Notes under the pieces: model-generated
What the model was told of the DNA's origin: nothing
The model's input: the letters and a program-made list of their open reading frames with translations, nothing else
Database searches by the model: none
Position numbers and translations under genes: made by a program
In this document: piece by piece, positions 52,575 through 63,251 of the stretch
Position numbering within the stretch: position 1 is the stretch's first letter
How the letters are laid out: every line of letters starts with the position of its first letter
Origin: Arion vulgaris
Lineage: Eukaryota; Mollusca; Gastropoda; Stylommatophora; Arionidae
Direction of reading: 5' to 3'
Assembly: GCA_020796225.1 (NCBI GenBank)
Contig: CM036756.1
Coordinates: forward strand, 64,223,644-64,287,643
Length of the DNA: 64,000 bases

Positions 52575-54744
52575 GTGTTACACATCTTAATTCTCAAGTT
52601 GAAGTTCGCTGTGTTAGTGTGTGTGCATACTGGCTGGCTTCTGACAATTAGATTGTTGCATATCTATCTCAAGTTGAAGTTCGCTGTGTTAGTGTTTGTG
52701 CATACTGGCTGGCTTCTGACAATTAGATTGTTGCATATCTATCTCAAGTTGAAGTTGGCTGTGTTAGTGTTTGTGCATACTGGCTGGCTTCTGACAATTA
52801 GATTGTTGCATATCTATCTCAAGTTGAAGTTGGCTGTGTTAGTGTTTGTGCATACTGGCTGGCTTCTGACAATTAGATTGTTACATATCTATCTCAAGTT
52901 GAAGTTGGCCGTGTTAGTGTTTGTGCATACTGGCTGACTTCTGACAATTAGATTGTTACATATCTATCTCAAGTTGAAGTTCGCTGTGTTAGTGTTTGTG
53001 CATACTGGCTGACTTCTGACAATTAGATTGTTAGATATCTATCTCAAGTTGAAGTTGGCCGTGTTAGTGTTTGTGCATACTGGCTGGCTTCTGACAATTA
53101 GATTGTTACATATCTATCTCAAGTTCAAGTTGGCCGTGTTAGTGTTTGTGCATACTGGCTGACTTCTGACAATTAGATTGTTACATATCTATCTCAAGTT
53201 GAAGTTGGCTGTGTTAGTGTTTGTGCGTACTGGCTGGCTTCTGACAATTAGATTGTTACATATCTATCTCAAGTTGAAGTTGGCTGTGTTAGTGTTTGTG
53301 CATACTGGCTGGCTTCTGACAATTAGTTTGTTACATATCTATCTCAAGTTGAAGTTGGCTGTGTTAGTGTTTGTGCATACTGGCTGGCTTCTGACAATTA
53401 GATTGTTACATATCTATCTCAAGTTGAAGTTGGCTGTGTTAGTGTTTGTGCATACTGGCTGGCTTCTGACAATTAGATTGTTACATATCTATCTCAAGTT
53501 GAAGTTGGCTGTGTTAGTGTTTGTGCATACTGGCTGGCTTCTGACAATTAGATTGTTGCATATCTATCTCAAGTTGAAGTTGGCTGTGTTAGTGTTTGTG
53601 CATACTGGCTGGCTTCTGACAATTAGATTGTTACATATCTATCTCAAGTTGAAGTTGGCCGTGTTAGTGTTTGTGCATACTGGCTGGCTTCTGACAATTA
53701 GATTGTTGCATATCTATCTCAAGTTGAAGTTGGCTGTGTTAGTGTTTGTGCGTACTGGCTGGCTTCTGACAATTAGATTGTTACATATCTATCTCAAGTT
53801 GAAGTTGGCTGTGTTAGTGTTTGTGCATACTGGCTGGCTTCTGACAATTAGATTGTTACATATCTATCTCAAGTTGAAGTTGGCTGTGTTAGTGTGTGTG
53901 CATACTGGCTGGCTTCTGACAATTAAATTGTTACATATCTATCTCAAGTTGAAGTTGGCTGTGTTAGTGTTTGTGCGTACTGGCTGGCTTCTGACAATTA
54001 GATTGTTACATATCTATCTCAAGTTGAAGTTGGCTGTGTTAGTGTTTGTGCATACTGGCTGGCTTCTGACAATTAAATTGTTACATATCTATCTCAAGTT
54101 GAAGTTGGCTGTGTTAGTGTTTGTGCGTACTGGCTGGCTTCTGACAATTAGATTGTTACATATCTATCTCAAGTTGAAGTTGGCTGTGTTAGTGTTTGTG
54201 CATACTGGCTGGCTTCTGACAATTAGATTGTTACATATCTATCTCAAGTTGAAGTTGGCTGTGTTAGTGTTTGTGCATACTGGCTGGCTTCTGACAATTA
54301 GATTGTTACATATCTATCTCAAGTTGAAGTTGGCTGTGTTAGTGTGTGTGCATACTGGCTGGCTTCTGACAATTAGATTGTTACATATCTATCTCAAGTT
54401 GAAGTTGGCTGTGTTAGTGTTTGTGCATACTGGCTGGCTTCTGACAATTAGATTGTTACATATCTATCTCAAGTTGAAGTTGGCTGTGTTAGTGTTTGTG
54501 CATATTGGCTGGCTTCTGACAATTAGATTGTTGCATATCTATCTCAAGTTGAAGTTCGCTGTGTTAGTGTTTGTGCATACTGGCTGGCTTCTGACAATTA
54601 GATTGTTACATATCTATCTCAAGTTGAAGTTCGCTGTGTTAGTGTTTGTGCATACTGGCTGGCTTCTGACAATTAGATTGTTACATATCTATCTCAAGTT
54701 GAAGTTGGCTGTGTTAGTGTTTGTGCTGGCTTTCTGACAATTAG
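52575..54744 (+). repeat. 75-bp satellite, about 29 copies
   Basis: Units TTGAAGTTGGCTGTGTTAGT, GTTTGTGCATACTGGCTGGC, TTCTGACAATTAGATTGTTA, CATATCTATCTCAAG at exactly 75 bp with almost no indels. One frame stays open for 519 codons and repeats LKLAVLVFVHTGWLLTI. I treat it as non-coding satellite: no codon-position bias in the substitutions is apparent and there is no gene context. Confidence 0.97.
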
Positions 54745-54749
54745 ATCTT

Positions 54750-54995
54750 CTTCTTCGAACGCGCTATATCGACCACTTCTTAACCACTCTGTGTGATTTG
54801 TTTCAGATCTGAGCCTAAGAGCGATTGTTGCGCCAGCTATGCGCCTACAAGTAGGCCAGCACATCCGATTTCTACGATATTTTATATTTACTAGGGTAGC
54901 TTCCCTAGTTCCTACATCATTCGCCTCTTACGACATGCCTTTTAGGTCGCAGTGGTACTATTCTTTGCTTCCTTATGGGCCCGGGACCACAACGG
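54750..54995 (-). mobile_element. Core1 SINE-like retroposon at the array edge
   Basis: TCTTCTTCTTCGAACGCGCT, CGCCTACAAGTAGGCCAGCA, CGCCTCTTACGACATGCC and ATGGGCCCGGGACCACAACG. It begins exactly where the 75-bp array breaks off (GACAATTAGA). Confidence 0.9.
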
Positions 54996-55257
54996 CTTGC
55001 AGTTTGATTAAACATAGCCACTAAAGTTAGATTATCGTATAATAAATAATAGCATTTCCCGCTGCCTTTTCAGACCTTATGGTATGAGATCTCAGCCACT
55101 TCGCATTGTTAAATAACTATTGTACAGGAGGTAGAAAGGCCAATTTCTTTCCTCAGTGTGAAACGTCGAGTGTTATATTGAACCCAATAACTCTCTTGTG
55201 TCCGAGTCCATAGGAAGAACGCTTATGCATTACGCTAATCGAACCCATATATTATAG

Positions 55258-55340
55258 CAGTGGCGGATCGTCATTAAAGACCATTGGGGCCAGACATCAA
55301 ATGTAATGTGCAACTTATATTTATTATGTTATAAATGATG
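55258..55340 (+). mobile_element. hAT-M1 MITE, one end only
   Basis: CAGTGGCGGATCGTCATTAA, GACCATTGGGGCCAGACATC and GTAATGTGCAACTTATATTT match the left part of 3837-4002. No matching right end is found. Confidence 0.75.
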
Positions 55341-55344
55341 TGTT

Positions 55345-55850
55345 CATATCTAATACTTTTAACGTGATACTCATTAGATTTGTAAGTTGAATATATAACG
55401 TTAAAAAATATCATATACATTCTGAAAATCAGCGTCTCTCCTTAGTAATTAGTATACTCCACACATTTCCAGCACACTACTTTTAGGGCCATTAGAAATG
55501 TGGTCTATTTAGAGTGTCTGTCAACTACGCGACCTCTGACCTCTCTCTCTCTCGATTGGTTATTAAGCATAGACAAATATGTGATTTTCATACATTCGGT
55601 AGGGAAATTCTTACGTTGCCAAAGCCAGTTCGCAGTTAAACGGTATTTTTACGATTAACAATTAGTCAGAATGCGTATGAAATTATATATAAAAATAATA
55701 GAAAAAATATAAATAATGACCTAACCATCATAGAATAGTTTACGGTAATCACCCGTTCCATCAATGACGTCTGTGTACGACAATGTACGTTCTAGTTAAG
55801 GGGATAACTTCAAGAATAGACAAATAATAGTAAATACTAAAATATGTGTA
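55345..55850. other. Unassigned AT-rich sequence
   Basis: Only a CTCTCTCTCTC tract near 55540 stands out. Confidence 0.5.
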
Positions 55851-55854
55851 GTTC

Positions 55855-56105
55855 TGGGGCTTGCAAGGGAAGCAAAGAATAGTACCACTGCAACCTACAA
55901 TGCATGTCGTAAGAGACGACTGATGTAGGCCCTAAGGATGCTACCCTAGTAAATAAAAAGCAGCGCAGAAATCAAAAATGCTGGTCTTCTAGTTGGCGCA
56001 TAACTGCCACAATGTAAAATTGCTCTTAGGCTCAGATCACATACAAATCACACAGACTGCTTAACAAGTGGTCGATATGGAGCGTTAGAAGAAGAAGAAG
56101 AAGAA
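55855..56105 (+). mobile_element. Core1 SINE-like retroposon
   Basis: GGGGCTTGCAAGGGAAGCAA, GTCGTAAGAGACGACTGATG, CTAGTAAATAAAAAGC, CTCTTAGGCTCAGATCACAT and (GAA)n. The first ~10 bp are missing. Confidence 0.88.
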
Positions 56106-56109
56106 TACA

Positions 56110-56575
56110 AAAATATAATACAACCCAAAAATTGTTATTTTACCCAACCAACAACAATGATCACCAACCGCGACTGGATTATTTTAAACTCTTGATTATT
56201 TTGAATATGATGCCAAATTTTTTTTTTAAACGAAATATAATTGAATGATTGATTTAATTGATTAAGGGACCCCACGGGGATACATGTTTGCACTCATTAA
56301 TCCCAGTGCCGGGATCCTTACAAATATTCATATCATTGTAATGGAGTTTCCTGGTGGCAACATTTGAACTGGGTTAAAGCTTTCTCCCAAACACGAGACG
56401 GTTGCTTGACTGAATAGAGCGGATTGAGTAATATCACGAGCTGGGCGAGCTTCTACCTTAGCATGGACATTTTACAACATCTAAGACAAACTAAACATAA
56501 CAGGATTGATTTTCTTCAAATAGTTCAGCATTGGCCTCCTGCAAAGAAATGAATTTTCAATTTGATATTTTATCC
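56110..56575. other. Mostly unassigned; possible tRNA-like SINE head near 56340-56420
   Basis: Minus strand has a B-box-like CCAGTTCAAATGTTG and, ~35 bp on the 5' side, ATTCAGTCAAGCAACCGTC. Weak evidence for a tRNA-derived SINE. Confidence 0.35.
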
Positions 56576-56579
56576 TTCT

Positions 56580-56835
56580 GTTTTCTTCGAACGCTCCATA
56601 TCGACAACTTGTTAACAACTCTGTGTGATTTATATGTGATCTGAGCCTAAGAACGAGTGTACATTGTGCCAGTTATGCGCCTAGAAGTAGGTCAGAACAT
56701 CCGATTTCTGCGATGTATTTTATTTCCTAGGGTAGCTTCACTAGGTCCTACATCAGTCGCCTCTTACGACATGCCTTGTAGGTCACAGTGGTACTATTCT
56801 TTGCTTACTTTACGTGCCCCGGCAGCACACGGGGG
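56580..56835 (-). mobile_element. Core1 SINE-like retroposon
   Basis: TTTTCTTCGAACGCTCCATA, CAGTTATGCGCCTAGAAGTA, AGTCGCCTCTTACGACATGC and TGCCCCGGCAGCACACGGG. Confidence 0.9.
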
Positions 56836-57071
56836 CTATTTTAGTCAAAACATTTGATAGGGAACTGCTTGATATTGAATTATATGTGTAATACATAAGT
56901 CAGTGCTGTTTCTTTATTATGTGTTTATTTATTGACATGATAAAGACTATGTTGTTGAGACGTGGATACGGTTTATGTTAGTTTGTGAAATTACCTTATA
57001 ATTTGTGTATATGTGTTATGTCTCACGTAATATTGTTGCTGTAGCTAACTGTAGCTTTCATTACAGAAGAT

Positions 57072-57185
57072 ATGTATATATATATATATATGTGTGTGTT
57101 GTGTGTTTGCTTGTGTGTGTGCAGCCTGCGCGCATGCGTACTTGTGCGTGTGCAGCGGGCACGTGTGTGGGTGTGTGTGTGTTTA
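57072..57185. repeat. TA/TG-rich simple repeat
   Basis: (TA)n leads into GTGTGTGT with GCGCATGCGTA and TGCGTGTGCAG, an alternating purine-pyrimidine tract. Confidence 0.85.
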
Positions 57186-57217
57186 GACAGACTTGTTCCC
57201 GTTAAAGTATATATGAT

Positions 57218-57715
57218 TGATTTCTTGGTAAGACCATCATTATTGTACTTCAGTGGAATAGCCATGTGTGCTCCCATCAAATTCTTGCACAGGAAGATCT
57301 CAACAACAGTGCACAAACTGCGTAGACTCGGCGAGGTCATCTTTAGTAGATTATTTAGAAGATGGTGAAAATATTTTTGCGGAATTTTTATTTTGTAATC
57401 TTTTCTACTGTGGTTGATGGCTACGTCCTTTGGGATATGCCACGATTTTCATTTTCAATCTTTTCTAATGAATTTTTCCCGGGCAGTGGCTTTCCAGCCT
57501 GCTTTTCTCGATTTTGAATTGCAAATGGTTCTTTTACGTGCTCAAATTGAACACGGGACCTATGTTTTAATGTCCATCTCCGATAGGACTTGAAACTCGT
57601 TCTCACCTACACTGAGATCAGATATCTCTGGAAAAATATGCCAATGGTTTCACGAGGGATCGAACCCTTTGGCACGAGAAGCGAGCTCCTAACATCTACG
57701 CCACTGAGGCCATCT
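57218..57715 (-). mobile_element. T5 tRNA-derived SINE, full length, ~490 bp
   Basis: Minus-strand head GGCCTCAGTGGCGTAGATGT, GAGCTCGCTTCTCGTGCC and B box GGGTTCGATCCC. The long body includes TTTTTCCAGAGATATCTGAT, CCTATCGGAGATGGACA and GAGATCTTCCTGTGCAAGAA and ends near ATCAATCA. Unusually long for a SINE, so it could be a tRNA head fused to another element's 3' end. Confidence 0.8.
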
Positions 57716-57788
57716 GAGTAATGTCAAGTTAAATCAGCCCATCTTATTAACTACAATAACTGCATTCAAATACGGGCCAGTTATACTA

Positions 57789-58145
57789 TAAGTCTACGTG
57801 GTGAAGCGGGTAAGACGTTTGCCTTGCGTTCTAAAGGTCGTAGGTTCGAATTTGGATTGCGTTATTCTGTTTAACTCATTGTGGACCAAACGCTACACTA
57901 CATGACTTTGGGTTGGGAACCTTTTCACCAGGAGCCACTCTAGAGTGCGTTTTTTATTCTAAAAACAAATGATTTGTAAAAACTCTGGTCCACTAAGCGT
58001 GTATAATTTTCCGGAGATCCCCTAAGATCGTTCGTGTTTGTGCTACACTGCTACACTCTCGGTAGGTCACATGCCATTTCTGTGGAAAGTAGCAAAGCCA
58101 CATTAGGAAACTCAGTGCCATGAAATGAATTCTTCGCCTTTAGAC
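57789..58145 (+). mobile_element. T3 tRNA-derived SINE with an extra internal segment
   Basis: Head GTCTACGTGGTGAAGCGGGT, B box GTAGGTTCGAATTTGG and 3' body CACTCTCGGTAGGTCACATG, CCATGAAATGAATTCTTCGC. About 100 bp between head and body (57880-57990) is not in other T3 copies. Confidence 0.75.
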
Positions 58146-58164
58146 TCTTTAAAAAATATTTGTT

Positions 58165-58365
58165 ACGAAATAAAACTAGAATATAACAGAGTTTACTTTT
58201 TATAGATAACATGGGACGGAATAAAACTAGACTATAACAGAGTTTACTTTTTATAGATAACATGGGACGGAATAAAACTAGAATATAACAGAGTTTACTT
58301 TTTATAGATAACATGGGACGGAATAAAACTAGACTATAACAGAGTTTACTTTTTATAGATAACAA
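58165..58365. repeat. 51-bp tandem repeat, 4 copies
   Basis: GGAATAAAACTAGAATATAA, CAGAGTTTACTTTTTATAGA, TAACATGGGAC repeats at 51 bp. A decayed unit lies at 58650-58705, beyond the adjacent LINE, so the LINE probably inserted into this array. Confidence 0.93.
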
Positions 58366-58369
58366 CTGT

Positions 58370-58610
58370 TATCAGAAGGAGAAGATGGAGATATGTTGGA
58401 CACGCCTTGAGAAGAAATTATCAAAGAATATCAAAGCAGACATTGGAATGGGATGCAGAGGGTTCAAGAAAGAGAGGATGACCTAAAGAGACCATGAAAC
58501 GAACTTTGCTGAAATAGGCAAGAAATATCGGTCTCATGTCAATGGGGGAGATTGAGCGAGTTGACCAGGATAGAGCGGTTTGGAGAAATTGCTTGTAGGC
58601 CCTATATAAC
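58370..58610 (+). mobile_element. L-SR2-type LINE ORF2 C terminus
   Basis: Encodes IRRRRWRYVGHALRRNYQ, TLEWDAEGSRKRG, then ETMKRTLLK and RVDQDRAVWRNCL, a stop after ALYNE. The WIGHAL...KRGRPK...DR..W order is typical of RTE-type ORF2 ends. One in-frame stop. Confidence 0.82.
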
Positions 58611-58709
58611 GAATAATGGTACGAGATGAATTATTAATATTATAACATACTTTACTTTCTATAGATAACATGTGAGGAAATAAAACCAGAATAGATTAAT
58701 ACTTACTGC

Positions 58710-59325
58710 CTCTAGACAAATTTAGGCTGCGTAGAAAAATACTGAACAACAGAGCTTATTTTCTACGAAAGACTTCAGAAAAACATAGATCGAACAAAAT
58801 TAACGCGCAAATAAGAACTTAGTAAAAGCAATTGTTAACGAAACTCATTTATCATGCAGATATAATGTATGACTATCGTAGCTGACAGAACTGAAAATAT
58901 TTTTGAGGAATCGAATCTACCCACGCTAAGCATTAATCTAAATGACAATGCAATCTCTCTCTCTCATTACACGCCATCTTGAAACTATCGAATCAGTGGC
59001 TTAGGATCGTCAACGAATGACACAAATACTTTGTTGGAGATATTTCTTCACCAGGCATATCCCTATTAAGTCGCTGTGAAGAAATCACAGGACTTCTGCC
59101 TTGATCCGCTCAGGGAGCTGGTCAAAGAGCCACCTGACTATTTCAGCTCTCTTTATGTGTGTGTGTGTTTGTTTGTTAGAGTGTTTGTGAGAATGCGTGT
59201 ACGTGTGCCTCTGTGCTTGGTGTGTCTATATGTGTGTCTGCTTGTGTGTTCGCTTATTATGTGCCTGTAAGCATATCTGTTCTTTTATGTATTTATCGTG
59301 TGATGTATATATCTCGTTATATTTA
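58710..59325. other. Unassigned; TG-rich tract at 59150-59270
   Basis: GTGTGTGTGTTTGTTTGTTA and GTGTGTCTGCTTGTGTG are low-complexity sequence. No gene seen. Confidence 0.5.
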
Positions 59326-59329
59326 CAGC

Positions 59330-59518
59330 AAAAAACCATATCGATACAAGAGACCATATCGATCAAAGATACCGTATCGATACAATAGACCGTATCGATA
59401 CATGAGACCATATCGATCAAAGATACCGTATCGATACAATAGACCGTATCGATACATCAGACCAAATCGATACAAGAGACCATATCTATACAAGAGATCG
59501 TATCGATACAAGAGAAGA
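59330..59518. repeat. 18-bp tandem repeat built on CCGTATCGATACAATAGA, ten units
   Basis: Units share the palindrome TATCGATA (or TATCGATC). Units 2-4 reappear in the same order as units 5-7, a 54-bp higher-order repeat. Frames with KRPYRY-like repeats on both strands are by-products. Confidence 0.93.
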
Positions 59519-59544
59519 CTGAAGTAAAAATATATATCAAAACC

Positions 59545-59605
59545 TACAGGACTAGGAACACGATCTTACCCACACTGAGATCAGGGATTTCTGGAAAAAT
59601 ATCCC
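59545..59605 (-). mobile_element. T5 SINE internal fragment
   Basis: CAGGACTAGGAACACGATCT, ACCCACACTGAGATCAGGGA and TTTCTGGAAAAATATCCCAA match the T5 body at 57590-57640. No head or tail. Confidence 0.65.
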
Positions 59606-59609
59606 AATG

Positions 59610-60015
59610 AGTTAGAGGGATATTGTTCGGTAATGGAGGAAACATCTACGCCTCTGAAACAGTATACGCAAATCGCCCTTAGAAATGAGGGAAGTGAGAA
59701 AAGAATAGATGAGAGTCAGGACAACAAATATGTCAACATTTCTTCATCTCTTAATGATGGTTTCTCTACCAATCTGAAGTTGAAAACCTCTCTCGACCTT
59801 CTAGGTCAACATTGTCAGTACCTGAGCTCTTAATAACAGTCATCGATCACTTGAGAAATGTATAGAATATAATTTCTTCAAACATGGTGCCTACCATTGA
59901 CCAGGTAAAACAGTCATTAATTCTTCTCCAAACCCGATAATCTGTAGAACCCTATTTACTGTTTAACGATTCAGTGCCTAGTGCATACATTTAACTAAAC
60001 TGCGGTTTTTTCTAC
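59610..60015. other. Unassigned sequence
   Basis: A 66-codon plus-strand frame at 59633-59833 lacks any motif. Nothing else is recognised. Confidence 0.45.
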
Positions 60016-60018
60016 TAT

Positions 60019-60215
60019 TCATTATCATCATCACCAAACAGCTTGTTTTGAGCAGAACTTTGTCACTCTAACAGTTTTTCGGAATTTCTTTATCTTATAG
60101 GTCAGATGTTCCACGACTGCAGCCATCATACTGAAATCATCAGTCCCATCCTGAATCCATTTTTTCTGTAGTCTTCCTCTTCTCGTCTTTGTCAGGATGC
60201 CTCCTTTCATAATGG
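60019..60215 (-). mobile_element. L-D LINE 3' end
   Basis: Minus strand encodes TKTRRGRLQKKWIQDGTDDF, SMMAAVVEHLTYKIKKFRK and VTKFCSKQAVW, then TGATGATGATAATG. Same family tail as 6585 and 50321. The right edge abuts a Core1 tail. Confidence 0.8.
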
Positions 60216-60216
60216 A

Positions 60217-60283
60217 CATACAAATCAGAAAGAGTGGTTAACAAGTGGTCGATATGAAGCGTTTGAAGAAAAAGAAGAATTGT
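60217..60283 (+). mobile_element. Core1 tail, 5'-truncated
   Basis: CATACAAATCAGAAAGAGTG, GTTAACAAGTGGTCGATATG and GAAGCGTTTGAAGAAAAAGA are the last ~65 bp of Core1. Confidence 0.75.
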
Positions 60284-60474
60284 GTCGTAGCTATTTTGCA
60301 CACACTACACGCACTAGAATGAATGCCCTTAACCCCACAAGCATGTTCTTTGGATATAGTTGGCTCAGTTGGTTCTTGAACAAAAGGTGTAAGTCGAGAT
60401 GTTGTTATATGTATTATTTTTAAGAGATTTAAGCCGAGCTATCATTAGTTTTAGTATGAGCTATTAGTAAGACT

Positions 60475-60960
60475 AAGTCTAGCAAATGTAGGATGGCGTA
60501 TGTGCTATTCAACAAACGTAAGTCGAGCCTTTGTAGAATGAAGTCTGTTGTATTCCACAGATGTAAGTCGAGCCTTTGTAGAATGAAGTCTGTTGTATTC
60601 CACAGATGTAGGTCGAGCCTTTGTAGAATTAAGTCTGTTGTATTCCACAGATGTAAGTCGAGCCTTTGTAGAATGAAGTCTGTTGTATTCCACAGATGTA
60701 AGTCGAGCCATTGTAAGATGCAGTTTGTGCTTTTCAGCAGACATAACTCTAGACTCAGTTAGCTTTGATTTGTTATATTCACCAAACTTAGACATATACA
60801 ATCTATGATAGCATATGTTCAGCTGGTGTATGCAACAGACGTAAATCTAGGCATGTTCAAGATGAAATCTGCTCAGCTTCTGTAGGCAACAGACGTAGTC
60901 TATACATTCTAAATTGGAATCTGTTCAGCTGTGGTAAACACCAGACCTTAAGTCGCGCCA
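60475..60960. repeat. 45-bp tandem repeat, ~5 good copies plus degenerate ones
   Basis: GTAAGTCGAGCCTTTGTAGA, ATGAAGTCTGTTGTATTCCA, CAGAT at 45 bp between about 60520 and 60725. Outer units (60475-60520, 60740-60960) are progressively diverged, the usual edge decay of a satellite. Confidence 0.9.
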
Positions 60961-60984
60961 TTCTAAGGTAGGATTTGTAGTATT

Positions 60985-61085
60985 CACAAGACGAAAGTTG
61001 ATCTCACAAGACGAAAGTTGATCACACAAGACGAAAGTTGATCTCACAAGACGAAAGTTGATCTCACAAGACGAAAGTTGATCTT
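60985..61085. repeat. 20-bp tandem repeat, 5 copies
   Basis: CACAAGACGAAAGTTGATCT repeats nearly perfectly. AGACGAAAGTTGA recurs once more at 61117. Confidence 0.93.
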
Positions 61086-61089
61086 TCAT

Positions 61090-61780
61090 GACTCTACTAT
61101 TTTCAATAGACGAAAGTTGAGACAGCGTCAGTTAATCTTCTACCACATTCAGCAGCGAATAAAGGAACATACGGTAAAGTATCTAATAATATGTAAATTA
61201 AACAATATATCGACTAATAACAAATGCAGAGATATACGTAAATTAGTGTAGCTAGGCCTACTGGTAATTATTTTTTCCTTTTTATTTACTACAGGCCTGA
61301 AACCGAAATCTACAACACAGGGGTTAGCTTGGTAAATTCAGAAAAAAAGGGATTGTGTGGAGAGACAGACATATCTAGTGTTTAATTATTCTAGATGTAA
61401 ATATATTTTATAGTTAAACCCGTGAGATAGGAAGATATGAATTAACAATGCATCATGGGCGTTCACAACAAAAATTTTCCAGGGAGGGACAAAGTGATGA
61501 CAAATATTTTATTTGGTAGATTACTACGTGGAAATGAAGAAGACCAGATTCGCATACAACTATTTTCTTTTAAATATATTTTCCAGTGGGTAGCTCTCAC
61601 ACCCCCCACCCCCTCTTTGCCTTACCAAATGGACGCCCCTGCACTGTACCAACTGCTTATATACCAGCACATGACCATACAAGTAATGCATACTATGTCT
61701 TAATTAACTCAGCATAAATCTAAGTTGTGTGTTATTTGCAAACTGTAGAAAATAAATTTTAGAAGACAGAGCTTAGAACA
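61090..61780. other. Unassigned sequence
   Basis: No element recognised. A plus-strand frame 61455-61703 has no motif I know. Confidence 0.45.
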
Positions 61781-62330
61781 TGTCATTTAGACCACAGAGT
61801 TTAGTTTACAATACATTATTTAGTGTATAGAATTTAGAATACATAATTTAACCCTTTCACTCCGTAATTTTTGTTTACCTCCGGACGCATTTGTTTTGCA
61901 ATGTATACTGTCTTTGCTTCATCTTAAAAATACTGCCAGCCAGTATATCAGCTCCAAAGGGTTAAGGCGTTAGTGTGCAGAGTTTAGAAAACATAATTTA
62001 GTGTACAGAGTTTAGAACATATAATTTAGTGTACAGAGTTTAGAAAACATAATTTAGTGTACAGAGTTTAGAAAATATAATTTAGTGTACAGAGTTTACA
62101 ATACATAATTTAGTGTACAGAGTTTAGAAAACATAATTTAGTGTACAGAGTTTAGAAAACATAATTTAGTGTACAGAGTTTAGAAAATATAATTTAGTGT
62201 AACGAGTTTAGAACATATAATTTAGTGTACAGAGTTTAGAAAATATAATTTAGTGTAACGAGTTTAGAACATATAATTTAATGTACAGAGTTTAGTGTAC
62301 AGAGTTTAGAACACATAGTTTAGAACATAT
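61781..62330. repeat. 28-bp minisatellite, ATAATTTAGTGTACAGAGTT type
   Basis: Regular 28-bp units (ending TAGAAAAC) at 61975-62300, with decayed units out to 61781 and 62400. A PB element splits the left part. Confidence 0.9.
61852..61961. mobile_element. PB-type TTAA MITE, 110 bp, inside the 28-bp array
   Basis: TTAA at 61848-61851 and 61962-61965. Ends CCCTTTCACTCCGTA and AGCTCCAAAGGG. Array sequence (ACATAATTTA) runs up to the left TTAA. Confidence 0.8.
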
Positions 62331-62449
62331 ACAATTAGCTCACAATTTAGAACGCATAAATTTGAGCAGATAATTTGGAATACATAGTTCTCATATGTGA
62401 AAAGAATGTAGAACATATAGTTTATATGTAAATCCTAGTCGCATCCCGT

Positions 62450-63196
62450 TTGACACATAATACTCTCACAAGAGATTTCTATTGCTGTAAATCAGCAACC
62501 TTTCTATCAAACGTTCTCCATAACAGCTCACTATCGTGCCACTGCAAGAAGGCGGACATGACGGCAGAGCACATGCTGCAAGACTGCCAACTACTAGCAG
62601 GCATGAGACACGTCACCAGGTCGGAAAATACAGAGCTAAATCTAGCAGGCCTGAGACACGTCACCAGGTCGGAAAATACAGAGCTAAATCTAGCAGGCAT
62701 GAGACACGTCACCAGGTCGGAAAATACAGAGCTAAATCTAGCAGGCATGAGACACGTCACCAGGTCGGAAAATACAGAGCTAAATCTAGCAGGCATGAGA
62801 CACGTCACCAGGTCGGAAAATACAGAGCTAAATCTAGCAGGCATGAGACACGTCACCAGGTCGGAAAATACAGAGCTAAATCTAGCAGGCATGAGACACG
62901 TCACCAGGTCGGAAAATACAGAGCTAAATCTAGCAGGCCTGAGACACGTCACCAGGTCGGAAAATACAGAGCTAAATCTAGCAGGCCTGAGACACGTCAC
63001 CAGGTCGGAAAATACAGAGCTAAATCTAGCAGGCCTGAGACACGTCACCAGGTCGGAAAATACAGAGCTAAATCTAGCAGGCATGAGACACGTCACCAGG
63101 TCGGAAAATACAGAGCTAAATGAGAATCTGTACGGAGGGACGGAGTCCCTAAAATTAAAAGCAGAATTTATGAGGAAATATTGTATATCAATCTAA
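62450..63196 (+). pseudogene. L-Z LINE ORF2 C terminus with in-frame 16-aa repeats
   Basis: The open frame reads SLSCHCKKADMTAEHMLQDC, a C-x-C...H...C arrangement found near the C terminus of RNase H-bearing non-LTR ORF2 proteins, then eleven copies of LAGMRHVTRSENTELN, then ENLYGGTESLKLKAEFMRKY and a stop at 63194-63196. Without the extra repeats the flanks join as QLLAGMRHV...ELNENLYGG, the spacing I expect for this domain. The frame is intact throughout. Upstream RT is absent, so the fragment is probably inactive. Confidence 0.75.
62597..63120 (+). repeat. 48-bp minisatellite inside the L-Z ORF, 11 copies
   Basis: CTAGCAGGCATGAGACACGT, CACCAGGTCGGAAAATACAG, AGCTAAAT at exactly 48 bp. The only recurrent variation is CAT/CCT (Met or Leu) at one codon: units 2 and 8-10 have Leu. 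No indels. Confidence 0.97.
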
Positions 63197-63204
63197 GCGG
63201 GATC

Positions 63205-63210
63205 ACGGGG

Positions 63211-63244
<34 letters not shown>

Positions 63245-63251
63245 GAGAGAG
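63205..63251. repeat. (GA)n microsatellite just 3' of the L-Z stop
   Basis: GAGAGAGAGA with one GGGAGA interruption. It may be the LINE's 3' tail. Confidence 0.9.

Noticed and set aside
53178..54737. A 519-codon ORF of hydrophobic 25-aa repeats as a membrane or cell-surface protein
   Set aside because: It coincides exactly with the 75-bp satellite, has no unique N- or C-terminal domain and no gene context. Kept only as a satellite.
62597..63120. CRISPR-like array
   Set aside because: Units are contiguous 48-bp repeats with no unique spacers, in a eukaryotic LINE. The same applies to 31775-32431, 12573-13112 and 25385-25900.
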